Origin: CAZYTO01 sp964650405
GTDB lineage: Bacteria > Acidobacteriota > Thermoanaerobaculia > Gp7-AA8
NCBI GenBank assembly: GCA_964650405.1
Contig: CAZYTO010000029.1
Coordinates: 1-28,705, forward strand
Direction of reading: 5' to 3'
DNA: 28,705 nucleotides
The translations under genes were made by a program, and so were the position numbers. The notes under the pieces are model-generated. The model saw only the letters and a list, made by a program, of their open reading frames with translations, was not told the DNA's origin and did no database searches. Shown here piece by piece: positions 1 to 7,080 of this stretch (position 1 is the stretch's first letter; each line of letters opens with the position of its first letter).

Positions 1-1
1 C

Positions 2-871
2 CCTCAGGCCGGCTACCGTGTGCGTGTGAACCAGAAGGAGCGGTGGCTCGAGGTTCCGCTGACCCCGGACTTGGCCGCCGTGCGGTCGAGGCTGCCGGGA
101 ATCGTTCGGCGCGGCCCGAACGGCGGAACCGACTTCGCCGCTGCGATCCGGTTCGCGATCACCGAGCTCGCGGGCCTGTCGGGTGCCAAGAGCAGCGCGC
201 GGCCAGGTGCGAAGAACCGGCGGCGGTTCGTAGGATGCGGCAACAAAGTGATGCCCGTGGTCAAAGCGGATAACGGAGAAGTCCTCGCCGTGTTGCCTAT
301 CGGCGAAGGAGTCGATGCAACGGCATTCGACGATGCAACCGGGTTGGCCTTCGCTTCGTGCGGGGAAGGCGTACTCACGGTTGTGCGCGAAGATTCACCG
401 GACAAGTTCGTGGTCGCGGAAAGCATCCCCACGCAGAAGGGGGCTCGCACCATGGCGCTCGATGCGAAAACCCATCAGGTGTTCACGGTGACGGCGAAGT
501 TCGGGCCACCGCCGGCACCCACGCCGCAGCCTGCGGAAACGCGTCCGGCTCCGGCACCCGCTCCGGCACGCGCCCAGGAAGGGGACCTCGTGGCGGCGGG
601 AACAGACGGCCTCACGGCGCCGCGCATGACGCACCAGGTCGCGCCGGCCTATCCCCAGATCGCACGCATGCAGCGGGTGGAGGGGACGGTGCTGCTGAGC
701 GTTCTCGTCGGCGAGAACGGGCAGGTCCAGGACGTAAAGGTCATTCGCGGCATCCCGTCACTGAATGACGCGGCCATCCAGTCCGTTCGCAAGTCGTCGT
801 TCACGGCAGGGGTCAAAGATGGTGTGCACGTGAAGTCGTGGCTCGCTGTAGGTGTAGCCTTCAAGTTATAA
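2..871 (+). CDS. Mosaic protein: VWA-like fragment, YVTN/YncE propeller fragment, TonB C-terminal domain (5' end open)
   Basis: The reading frame is open from the window edge; the first usable start inside it is GTG at 20, so the N-terminus may lie outside. Counting from that GTG, residues 1-65 look like the middle of a von Willebrand A domain: GGTDFAAAI would carry the MIDAS threonine, and an RPGAK stretch normally precedes the DG strand, which is absent. From about residue 66 the sequence switches to a YncE-type YVTN propeller end (FVGCGNKVMPV, PIGEGVDAT, then a GARTMALD motif). A Pro/Ala-rich linker at 163-186 follows. Residues about 198-283 form a TonB C-terminal domain (PAYPQIAR, EGTVLLSV, LNDAAIQSV). 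A TonB end suggests energy transduction or another periplasmic contact. No membrane anchor is visible in the part present. The three-way fusion is odd and may be a real domain shuffle or an assembly join. Confidence 0.7.
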   Translation, partial: PQAGYRVRVNQKERWLEVPLTPDLAAVRSRLPGIVRRGPNGGTDFAAAIRFAITELAGLSGAKSSARPGAKNRRRFVGCGNKVMPVVKADNGEVLAVLPIGEGVDATAFDDATGLAFASCGEGVLTVVREDSPDKFVVAESIPTQKGARTMALDAKTHQVFTVTAKFGPPPAPTPQPAETRPAPAPAPARAQEGDLVAAGTDGLTAPRMTHQVAPAYPQIARMQRVEGTVLLSVLVGENGQVQDVKVIRGIPSLNDAAIQSVRKSSFTAGVKDGVHVKSWLAVGVAFKL

Positions 872-872
872 T
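867..872 (+). promoter_or_regulatory. Candidate -10 box before the small coiled-coil gene
   Basis: A perfect TATAAT overlaps the TAA stop of the preceding gene. It lies about 45 bases before the ATG at 918 and would start transcription near 879. No good -35 box is present at 16-18 bp spacing, so this is a candidate based on the -10 alone. Confidence 0.35.
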
Positions 873-876
873 CCGC

Positions 877-892
877 GACCGCTTCGGCGGTC
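877..892 (+). terminator. UUCG tetraloop hairpin
   Basis: GACCGC-TTCG-GCGGTC is a perfect 6-bp stem closed by the very stable cUUCGg loop, five bases after the stop of the mosaic gene. No T-run follows, so it may be a 3' end stabiliser or a weak terminator rather than a classical intrinsic terminator. It would also fall at the 5' end of a transcript started from the TATAAT at 867. Confidence 0.5.
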
Positions 893-917
893 CCAAAGAT
901 TCAGGAGGGTGTGAGAC

Positions 918-1148
918 ATGGCGGTCATCACCGATCCGCAGAAAAAGTTCTACGAAACGACACTGCAGGTCACCAAGCAGGAGATCAGCGATCTGAAGGA
1001 CCAGATCGAGGAAGAGCTTGCGAAGGTGAAGGACCGCATCGCCGAGCTGCAGAATGCCATCAACGCCTCCAAGCAGATGTATGCAGCCGCCTGCGCGCGC
1101 CTCGGAATCGCAAACGATCTCGACGACGAAGACGGCGGGGACGCGTAA
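918..1148 (+). CDS. Small acidic coiled-coil protein, unknown function
   Basis: This is a 76-residue protein with a strong Shine-Dalgarno AGGAGG at 903-908, nine bases before the ATG, which fixes the start. Residues about 8-55 are rich in Glu, Lys, Gln and Leu with heptad-like spacing (IEEELAKVKDRIAELQNAI) and should form one long amphipathic helix or coiled coil. The tail is very acidic (DLDDEDGGDA). There is no signal peptide or membrane segment, so a cytosolic role is likely. It stands alone between a hairpin at 877 and an intrinsic terminator at 1180, so it is probably a separate, well-expressed transcription unit. I do not recognise the family. Confidence 0.75.
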   Translation: MAVITDPQKKFYETTLQVTKQEISDLKDQIEEELAKVKDRIAELQNAINASKQMYAAACARLGIANDLDDEDGGDA

Positions 1149-1179
1149 GACCGTAGCCGGTGGCCGGCCGCTGCGCGAG

Positions 1180-1204
1180 AGCCGCGGTTACGCCGCGGCT
1201 TTTC
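1180..1204 (+). terminator. Intrinsic terminator after the small coiled-coil gene
   Basis: AGCCGCGG, a 5-nt loop TTACG, then CCGCGGCT followed by TTT. An 8-bp perfect GC-rich stem with a short T-tract sits 32 bases after the stop codon at 1148. Confidence 0.75.
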
Positions 1205-1216
1205 CATTTGCAGGGC

Positions 1217-1290
1217 CAAGGATGAAGGCGAAGGACGGATGCGCGTGATCAAGACCTTCGCCCTTCGCCCTTCGCCCTTCGTCCTTGCAC
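1217..1290. repeat. Heptamer repeat element with inverted arms, overlapping a gene start
   Basis: The right part (1256-1290) is five tandem 7-mers of the form CTTCGCC, degenerating at the end. The left arm CAAGGATGAAGG (1217-1228) pairs with CCTTCGTCCTTG (1276-1287) over 12 positions with one G-T wobble. The start codon of the binding-protein gene (1239) lies in the loop, its AAGGA ribosome site (1231-1235) lies just inside the left side, and the right arm encodes part of the signal peptide. Confidence 0.7.
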
Positions 1291-2078
1291 TCTTCCTTCT
1301 CGTTTCCTGTTCCCCTCCCTCCCGCCCTCCGGCCCACCCGCATCGCATCGTCTCGCTCGCGCCCAACGTGACGGAGATCGTCTACGCGCTCGGCGCGGGG
1401 GATCTCATCGTCGGAACGGATGACTACTCCGACACGCCTGCCGCGGCGAAGACCAAGCCGAAGGTCGGCGGCGTGACTCCCAACATCGAGCGCATCCTTG
1501 CCCTCCATCCCGACCTCGTGCTCGTAGCGTCGTCGAATGCCGGGCCGCAGCTTCTCGGTGCGCTGCGGCGCGTCCACCTGCTGTTCGACGTCATCCGCAC
1601 CGACCGCCTCACCGACGTTCCCGCGGCCGTGGAGACGATCGGCAGACGCCTCGGACAGGAAAATGCGCACGCCGCGCGGGTCGCGCTCGAGGGAGCGCTG
1701 GCGCGAGAGCGCCATACCCGCGCGAAGCGCCCGCGCGTGCTCTTCGTCGCATACACCCAGCCGCTGTACGTCGCCGGCCGGAAGACCTTCGCCGGCGACA
1801 TCATCGAGCTGTGCGGCGCCGAGAATGCCGCGCAGGTGGAGGGCTGGCCGCAGTACTCGATCGAAGCGCTGCTGGCGCAGCCGCCGGATGTGGTGCTCCA
1901 TCCAGGCAACAGCGTTCCGCACGATCAGGTCGTGGCGCTGTTCGCGAAATCGCCCGTGAAGCCCGAGGTGATCGCCGTCGACGAGAGCGTCTTCTCCCGC
2001 CCCGGCCCGCGGATCGTCGAGGCGGCGCGCAGGCTCAATGCCATCCTCGACGCCCACTCCAATCTGCCCTTGTCCTGA
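1239..2078 (+). CDS. B12-type ABC transporter substrate-binding lipoprotein (BtuF-like)
   Basis: A 279-residue periplasmic binding protein of the BtuF/FhuD class. The N-terminus is a lipoprotein signal with lipobox L21-V-S-C24, so it is likely tethered to a membrane facing the periplasm. The first lobe carries the cobalamin-type motif RIVSLAPNVTEIVYALGAG (36-54), then VGTDDYSDTP and PNIERILALHPDLVL, all typical of corrinoid rather than siderophore binders. The permease and ATPase follow on the same strand, completing an importer. No cobalamin riboswitch fits in the 90 bases upstream. The ATG sits in the loop of an inverted repeat whose right arm encodes residues about 6-17 (ALRPSPFVLALF). Family assignment is firm; the exact ligand is inferred. 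Confidence 0.88.
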   Translation: MRVIKTFALRPSPFVLALFLLVSCSPPSRPPAHPHRIVSLAPNVTEIVYALGAGDLIVGTDDYSDTPAAAKTKPKVGGVTPNIERILALHPDLVLVASSNAGPQLLGALRRVHLLFDVIRTDRLTDVPAAVETIGRRLGQENAHAARVALEGALARERHTRAKRPRVLFVAYTQPLYVAGRKTFAGDIIELCGAENAAQVEGWPQYSIEALLAQPPDVVLHPGNSVPHDQVVALFAKSPVKPEVIAVDESVFSRPGPRIVEAARRLNAILDAHSNLPLS

Positions 2079-2138
2079 TCAGAGGACAGTAGACAGGCCG
2101 CCGGAGCGAGTGCTTGCCACGGTTACACTCATGCCCCC

Positions 2139-3122
2139 ATGCCCCGGCTCACGTCAACCGGCAATCCGCACTTGCGTAGCACGTGGTACGCGGCACTTCT
2201 GCTGGCGGTGTTGCTCGCGGCCGTGATGACGGCGGCGGTACTGCTCGGCGCGACTCACGTATCGTGGGGGGACCCGTCGGGCCGGGCCATCCTTCTCGAG
2301 CTTCGTCTGCCGCGGGCGCTTCTGGCTGCACTGGTCGGGGCGACGCTGGCGGTGGCCGGCGTGACGTTCCAGACCGTCCTGCGCAACCCGCTCGCCGATC
2401 CGTTCGTCCTCGGGGTCTCGGGCGGTGCGGCCTGCGGTGCGGCGGTGGTGTCGGCGTGCGGGCTGGCCTACGTGCCGGCGCTCATTCCGCTCGTGGCATT
2501 CGCGGGCGCATGCGGCGCCACGGGGGCGGTGTTTCTCCTGGCCCGCCGGCGCGATCACACGGACCCGACACGCCTGCTCATCTCCGGCCTCGTGCTCAAT
2601 GCCCTCTTCTCGGCGGTGATCCTGGTCGCCTTCGCCCTCGCGCCGCAGAACGATCTCACCGCGGCGCTACGCTGGATGATGGGATCGCTCTTCGGCGCCG
2701 CCTGGACCGATGTCGCCGTCTGCGGGTCACTGCTGCTCGGGGCTCTGATCATTCTCGCGTCGTATGCCAACGATCTCCGCATGCTGGCGTTCGGCGAAGA
2801 CGATGCAAAGTCGCGGGGCGTGGACGTGGAGCGGGTCAAGTTCGTCGCCCTGGCCTCGGCATCCCTCATCACGGGAGCGGCGGTGGCCGTGAGCGGCATC
2901 ATCGGGTTCGTCGGCCTGCTGGTACCGCACCTCATCCGCCTCGTCTGGCGCCGCGACTTCCGTTTTCTTCTCCCACTCTGCGCGCTCGGCGGCGCCACGC
3001 TCCTCGTGGCCGGCGATCTCGTCTCGCGCATCGTGCTGCCGCCCGCCGAGCTTCCGCTCAGTGCCTTCACGGCCATCCTGGGAGTGCCGTTCTTTCTCTC
3101 GCTGCTGCGGAGGGCCAGGTGA
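2139..3122 (+). CDS. FecCD/BtuC-type ABC transporter permease
   Basis: A 327-residue polytopic inner-membrane protein of the BtuC/FecCD family, at the usual length and with many hydrophobic helices. Characteristic stretches include RLPRALLAALVGATLAVAG, the NPLADPFVLGVSGGA loop near residues 85-100, and GIIGFVGLLVPHLIR near 255-270, which contacts the ATPase. It would form the channel for the ligand delivered by the upstream lipoprotein. The start is not secure: no clear Shine-Dalgarno precedes the ATG at 2139, and the first 15 residues are polar. It follows the binding-protein gene by 60 bases and precedes the ATPase by 97 bases that hold a heptamer repeat element. Confidence 0.9.
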   Translation: MPRLTSTGNPHLRSTWYAALLLAVLLAAVMTAAVLLGATHVSWGDPSGRAILLELRLPRALLAALVGATLAVAGVTFQTVLRNPLADPFVLGVSGGAACGAAVVSACGLAYVPALIPLVAFAGACGATGAVFLLARRRDHTDPTRLLISGLVLNALFSAVILVAFALAPQNDLTAALRWMMGSLFGAAWTDVAVCGSLLLGALIILASYANDLRMLAFGEDDAKSRGVDVERVKFVALASASLITGAAVAVSGIIGFVGLLVPHLIRLVWRRDFRFLLPLCALGGATLLVAGDLVSRIVLPPAELPLSAFTAILGVPFFLSLLRRAR

Positions 3123-3208
3123 GACGGCCGGCGAGCGGGTTGCGGCGAGCGGCGATCGGGAAGCCGGGTATTGCGCTGGCGCACGCCTTCGCTCTCCCGC
3201 TCGTCCGT
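3123..3208. repeat. Heptamer repeat element with inverted arm, between permease and ATPase genes
   Basis: Bases 3123-3164 parse as six consecutive 7-mers related to GGCGAGC, starting one base after the permease stop codon. CGAGCGGG (3132-3139) is perfectly repeated in inverse as CCCGCTCG (3196-3203), and flanking ACGG/CCGT extends the pairing. It fills most of the gap inside a probable operon. Confidence 0.65.
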
Positions 3209-3219
3209 GAGGAGCAGCC

Positions 3220-3990
3220 GTGAGACTCAACGGCGTCTCCTACGCCTACGCCGGCGCTGAAGCTCTGGTCAACGTCACGCTGGACGTCGGCGAACGGCAG
3301 CTGGTCGCACTGACGGGCCCCAACGGTTCGGGTAAGTCGACCCTGCTCAAGCTCATGGCGCGCGTGCTGGCGCCCTCCGCGGGGACGATCGAGCTCGACG
3401 GGCGGCGCCTCCGCGACTGGCCCGCAAAGGAGTACGCGCGCAAGGTCGCCTACCTTCCGCAGGATCCCGACCCGGCCTTTCCCATGCGTGCTCTCGACGT
3501 CGTGGTCTCCGGCCGCGCGCCGTTTCTCGGCCGCTTCGCCTGGGAAAGCGAGGGAGACTTCGCCGAGGCCCGCCACGCACTGGAGATGTGCGATGCCGTG
3601 CATCTCGCCGGGCGCTATCTCGACGAGATGAGCGGCGGGGAGCGCAAGCGCGTCTTTCTGGCTCGCGTCCTCGTGGGCCGTCCCCGTCTCGTCCTCCTCG
3701 ACGAGCCGCTGGCGGCCCTCGACGTCTCCCACGTCCAGCAGTTCAGCACGCTTCTGCACGACGTCGTGGAGAGCACCGGCTGCAGCGTGGTCTACGCCTC
3801 GCACGACCTCAACTGGGCGGCAGCGTACGCGGATCGCATGCTCGTCCTGCAGCGGGGAACCCTGGCGCTCGATGCGGCACCCGCCGAGGTCCTGAGAAGC
3901 GAGGTCGTCAAGGAGCTCTTCGACTTCGACGCCGACGTCGTCTTCGGCCACTCCCGGCCCTGGCTGGTTCCCCGGGTCGTTGATCGTTGA
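3220..3990 (+). CDS. ABC transporter ATP-binding protein (BtuD/FecE type)
   Basis: A 256-residue cytosolic ATPase that powers the importer. Visible motifs are Walker A GPNGSGKST (33-41), Q-loop Q81, signature MSGGERKRV (137-145), Walker B LVLLDEP (157-163) with catalytic E162, D-loop with D168, and switch histidine H195 in ASHDLNW. Order and length match the cobalamin/iron-siderophore import family. The start is GTG at 3220 with GAGGAG just upstream; no ATG fits the conserved N-terminus. The stop codon (3988-3990) lies inside the left arm of a heptamer repeat element, so the last residues (VVDR) are encoded by the repeat. No outer-membrane receptor is encoded nearby. Confidence 0.93.
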   Translation: MRLNGVSYAYAGAEALVNVTLDVGERQLVALTGPNGSGKSTLLKLMARVLAPSAGTIELDGRRLRDWPAKEYARKVAYLPQDPDPAFPMRALDVVVSGRAPFLGRFAWESEGDFAEARHALEMCDAVHLAGRYLDEMSGGERKRVFLARVLVGRPRLVLLDEPLAALDVSHVQQFSTLLHDVVESTGCSVVYASHDLNWAAAYADRMLVLQRGTLALDAAPAEVLRSEVVKELFDFDADVVFGHSRPWLVPRVVDR

Positions 3991-4090
3991 TCCTTTTGAT
4001 CGTGACGAAGAGCGTGGCAGGTCTACCAGCGACCCGACGATCCGACCAAACGATCAACGAACAACGACCAACGAACAATGAACAACGACG
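3975..4090. repeat. Heptamer repeat element with an 18-bp inverted arm
   Basis: Bases 4049-4090 are six tandem 7-mers based on AACGAAC. The left arm 3975-3992, which includes two copies of TCGTTGA, pairs with 4052-4069 at 17 of 18 positions, with about 60 bases between. The left arm covers the end of the ATPase gene. It could act as a bidirectional 3' hairpin for the importer transcript. Confidence 0.8.
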
Positions 4091-4130
4091 GATGTAAACA
4101 CCACCCAGCGCGCACCGTCCAAACAGCGCC

Positions 4131-5765
4131 ATGAAACGCACATCTCTCCTGCTTATGGCGTCCCTCGTTCTTCTCACGGGAGCTGCTGGTGACCACAAGG
4201 AATTGACCGAGCGCCAGCGTGCGCTGCATGCCCTCAACCGCCTGGGCTTCGGACAGCGGCCGGGCGAAGTCGAACAGGTGATGCAGATCGGCGTCGACGC
4301 GTGGGTCGATCAGCAGCTCCACCCCGAGCGCATCGCCGACCGAACCGTCGACAACCGCCTCGCGGACCTCACCACGCTGAGTCTCAGCAACGCCGAGATC
4401 GTCAGGCGCTTCTACGTCCCCGTCGTCGAGGCCCGCAAGGAGGCGAAACAGGAGGCGGCCCGGGACGGCGGAACGGTGGACAAGAAAGAGCTCCGGAAGG
4501 AGTTTCGGGAGAGCATGGCGCCCGAGGATCGGCCGCAGCGGGTGATGGAAGAGTTGCAGAGCCAGCGCATCCTGCGCGCTGCCGAATCGGAGCGTCAGCT
4601 CAATGAAGTGATGGTCGATTTCTGGATGAATCACTTCAACGTCTTCTCCGGAAAAGGCATCGACCGGTTCCTGCTCACCAGTTACGAGCGCGACACGATC
4701 CGCCCGCACATCTGGGGGAAGTTCGAAGACCTGCTCATGGCCACGGCCAAGTCGCCGGCCATGCTCTTCTACCTCGACAACGCCCGCTCCGTGGCTGCCC
4801 CGGAGAACCGGCCCCAACGTCCGCCGCGCATGGTCGAGCGGCGCGGCTGGTTCGGCCGCCGCTACTTCGAAGCGGTGCCGGTGCGGCAGCCCCAGAATGC
4901 AGACCGCGGCGGCCTCAATGAGAACTATGCCCGCGAGATCATGGAGCTCCACACGCTGGGCGTCGACGGCGGTTATACGCAGAAGGACGTCACCGAGCTG
5001 GCACGCGTGCTCACGGGCTGGACGATCACGGGCCGGCGCGACGGCGGGGAAGGGGCGGAATTCGTCTTCCGCCCGCAGCTTCACGACGTCGGTGCCAAGA
5101 CGGTCCTCGGCGTGCACTTCGCTACGGGCGGAGGGGAGGAAGAGGGAGAGCGGATGATCCGCTTCCTGGCCCGCCAGCCGGCCACGGCGCATCACGTCGC
5201 GCTCCAGCTCTGTCAGCGTCTCGTCGCGGACGAGCCGCCTGCCGCGCTCGTCGATCGCGTGGCGAAGCGGTTCCTGGCCACCGGCGGCGACCTGCGCGAG
5301 ACGGTGAAGGCCGTCGTCACCAGCCCCGAGTTCTGGGATCCAGCCGTCTATCGCGCCAAGGTGAAGTCGCCCTTCGAGTACGTCATCTCGGCCGTGCGGG
5401 CCGTCGATGCGCACGTCGACAACGCGCTCCCCATCGCCCGGCAGCTCCAGCAGATCGGCGAGCCGCTCTACGGCGCGCAGCCCCCGACCGGCTACAGCGA
5501 CAAGGCTGACGTGTGGATCAACACCGGGGCGCTCATCAACCGGCTGAACTTCGCGCTGGCCCTGGCCGGAAACAGGGTGCCCGGCGTGCATCTGGACGCC
5601 GCGCCGCCTTCGATGACGTCGGTGAATGACGTCGCCCGGGAGCTGGTCGGCGGCGAGCTCTCCTCGGAGACGAAGGCGACGATCGTCGCAAAGACCGGCG
5701 ATCAGGCCCAGCCGGCCATGATCGTCGGCCTGGTATTGGGAAGTCCGGAGTTTCAACGGCAGTGA
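4131..5765 (+). CDS. Exported DUF1800 family protein
   Basis: A 544-residue protein with an N-terminal signal peptide (residues 1-20) and then the DUF1800 pattern: ALNRLGFGQRPGEV near the start of the mature protein, FWMNHFNVF near residue 165, NENYAREIMELHTLGVDGG near 263-281, LTGWT, ATAHHVALQLCQRLV, and FEYVISAVRAV followed by a GYSDKADVWINTGA-type block. Length and motif order fit a full-length member. The function of the family is not established. It is usually found, as here, just before a DUF1501 gene, so the two products probably act together outside the cytoplasm. No clear Shine-Dalgarno precedes the ATG; the upstream region is the heptamer repeat element ending at 4090. Confidence 0.9.
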   Translation: MKRTSLLLMASLVLLTGAAGDHKELTERQRALHALNRLGFGQRPGEVEQVMQIGVDAWVDQQLHPERIADRTVDNRLADLTTLSLSNAEIVRRFYVPVVEARKEAKQEAARDGGTVDKKELRKEFRESMAPEDRPQRVMEELQSQRILRAAESERQLNEVMVDFWMNHFNVFSGKGIDRFLLTSYERDTIRPHIWGKFEDLLMATAKSPAMLFYLDNARSVAAPENRPQRPPRMVERRGWFGRRYFEAVPVRQPQNADRGGLNENYAREIMELHTLGVDGGYTQKDVTELARVLTGWTITGRRDGGEGAEFVFRPQLHDVGAKTVLGVHFATGGGEEEGERMIRFLARQPATAHHVALQLCQRLVADEPPAALVDRVAKRFLATGGDLRETVKAVVTSPEFWDPAVYRAKVKSPFEYVISAVRAVDAHVDNALPIARQLQQIGEPLYGAQPPTGYSDKADVWINTGALINRLNFALALAGNRVPGVHLDAAPPSMTSVNDVARELVGGELSSETKATIVAKTGDQAQPAMIVGLVLGSPEFQRQ

Positions 5766-5768
5766 ATG

Positions 5769-5843
5769 ACGGGGTTGCCGGGTTGCAAGGTGCTGAACCC
5801 TCTCGCGTCGCGCAACTCAACAACCCCGTAACCGCGTAACCCG
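5769..5843. repeat. Inverted repeat element between DUF1800 and DUF1501 genes
   Basis: Left arm ACGGGGTTGCCGGGTTGC (5769-5786) pairs with 5812-5829 at 15 of 18 positions. Each arm is built from 7-8-nt near-repeats (GGGTTGC/GGGTTGC; GTAACC-type units to 5843). It begins three bases after the DUF1800 stop. Confidence 0.65.
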
Positions 5844-5859
5844 ATTCATCGGAGACCCC

Positions 5860-7080
5860 ATGAACCGCAGAACCTTCCTCAAGTCCTCCGGCCTCGCGCT
5901 CGTCAGCGGCGCGCTCCTTCCCAATGTTTTCGTCCGGATGGCGAATGCCGCCACGACGAAAGGCAGGAAGGTGGTGGTGGCCATCTTCCAGCGCGGCGCC
6001 GTCGACGGGCTGAATGTCGTCATCCCTTACGGCGAGGGCGCCTACTACGCGGCGCGGCCGACCATCGCCGTGCCGCGGCCCGGCGCCGGCGAGGGTGCCG
6101 CGCTCGACCTCGACGGCTTCTTCGGCGTGCACCCGTCGCTGGCGTCGCTGCTGCCGTACTTCAAGGACAGGTCGCTCGGCTTCGTGCAGGCCGCCGGCTC
6201 GCCCGACTCGACGCGCTCGCACTTCGACGCCCAGGACTTCATGGAGTCGGGCACGCCGGGCGTGAAAATTACCGAGGACGGCTTCCTCTCGCGCGCGCTG
6301 GTGGCGAAGAAGCCGAGGGAGGCCGCGCCGTTGCGGGCCGTCTCGCTCGGGCCGTCGCTGCCGCGCATCCTCTCCGGCAGTGCCGGCGCCGTGGCCATGA
6401 CCAACATCGGGCAGTTCGGCATCCGCGGGCCGGAGAAGCTGAGCAACGGTTTCGAGTCGATGTATGCGGAAGCGGTGGCCGGCTCGTCGCTTAGCGGAAC
6501 GGCGAAAGAGTCGTTCGAGGCCGCGCGCATTCTCAAGGCGGCCGACCCGCAGAAGCTGCAGCCCGAGAACGGCGCGCAGTATCCGAACGGCCCGCTGGCC
6601 GGCTCGCTCCGCCAGATCGCCCAGCTCATCAAGTCCGACGTCGGGCTCGAAGTCGCCTTCGCCGACGTGAGCGGCTGGGATACGCACGCCGGGGAGGGTG
6701 GCGCGCAGGGACAGCTCGCGAACAATCTCAAGCAGTTCGCCGACGCCATCTCCGCCTTCATCCAGGATCTCGGCTCGCGCATGGGTGACGTGGTACTCAT
6801 CACCATGTCGGAGTTCGGCCGGACAGTGAAGGAGAACGGCAACCGCGGTACCGACCATGGCCACGCCAACTTCATGCTCCTGGCCGGCGGCGGCGTGAAG
6901 GGGGGCAAAGTCCACGGCCAGTGGCCCGGCCTCGATCATCTCTATGAGAACCGCGACCTGGCCGTCACCACCGACTTCCGCGACATCTTCGCCGAGGTGC
7001 TGACGAAACAGCTCGCTGTCCCGTCGTTGACGACGGTGTTCCCGGGTTACCAGGCGAAGTGGCGGGGGGTGCTCACGTAA
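5860..7080 (+). CDS. DUF1501 family protein with Tat-like signal
   Basis: A 406-residue protein. GGAG at 5851-5854 fixes the ATG. The N-terminus NRRTFLKSSG followed by a hydrophobic stretch and ANA is a twin-arginine-type signal, so the protein is probably exported folded. The body shows DUF1501 features: a VVVAIFQRGAVDGLNVVIPYG opening, HPSLASLLPYF, SPDSTRSHFDAQDFMESG, GWDTHAGEGGAQGQLANN and TMSEFGRTVKENG with a DHGHAN block. These resemble the metal-binding folds of the alkaline phosphatase/sulfatase superfamily; enzymatic activity is an inference. It is paired with the DUF1800 gene upstream. Its 3' end overlaps the convergent coiled-coil gene by 8 bases. Confidence 0.9.
   Translation: MNRRTFLKSSGLALVSGALLPNVFVRMANAATTKGRKVVVAIFQRGAVDGLNVVIPYGEGAYYAARPTIAVPRPGAGEGAALDLDGFFGVHPSLASLLPYFKDRSLGFVQAAGSPDSTRSHFDAQDFMESGTPGVKITEDGFLSRALVAKKPREAAPLRAVSLGPSLPRILSGSAGAVAMTNIGQFGIRGPEKLSNGFESMYAEAVAGSSLSGTAKESFEAARILKAADPQKLQPENGAQYPNGPLAGSLRQIAQLIKSDVGLEVAFADVSGWDTHAGEGGAQGQLANNLKQFADAISAFIQDLGSRMGDVVLITMSEFGRTVKENGNRGTDHGHANFMLLAGGGVKGGKVHGQWPGLDHLYENRDLAVTTDFRDIFAEVLTKQLAVPSLTTVFPGYQAKWRGVLT

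Noticed and set aside
1149..1238. Cobalamin riboswitch before the B12-type binding protein
   Set aside because: The gap is too short and is occupied by an intrinsic terminator and a repeat arm; no B12-box-like sequence is seen.
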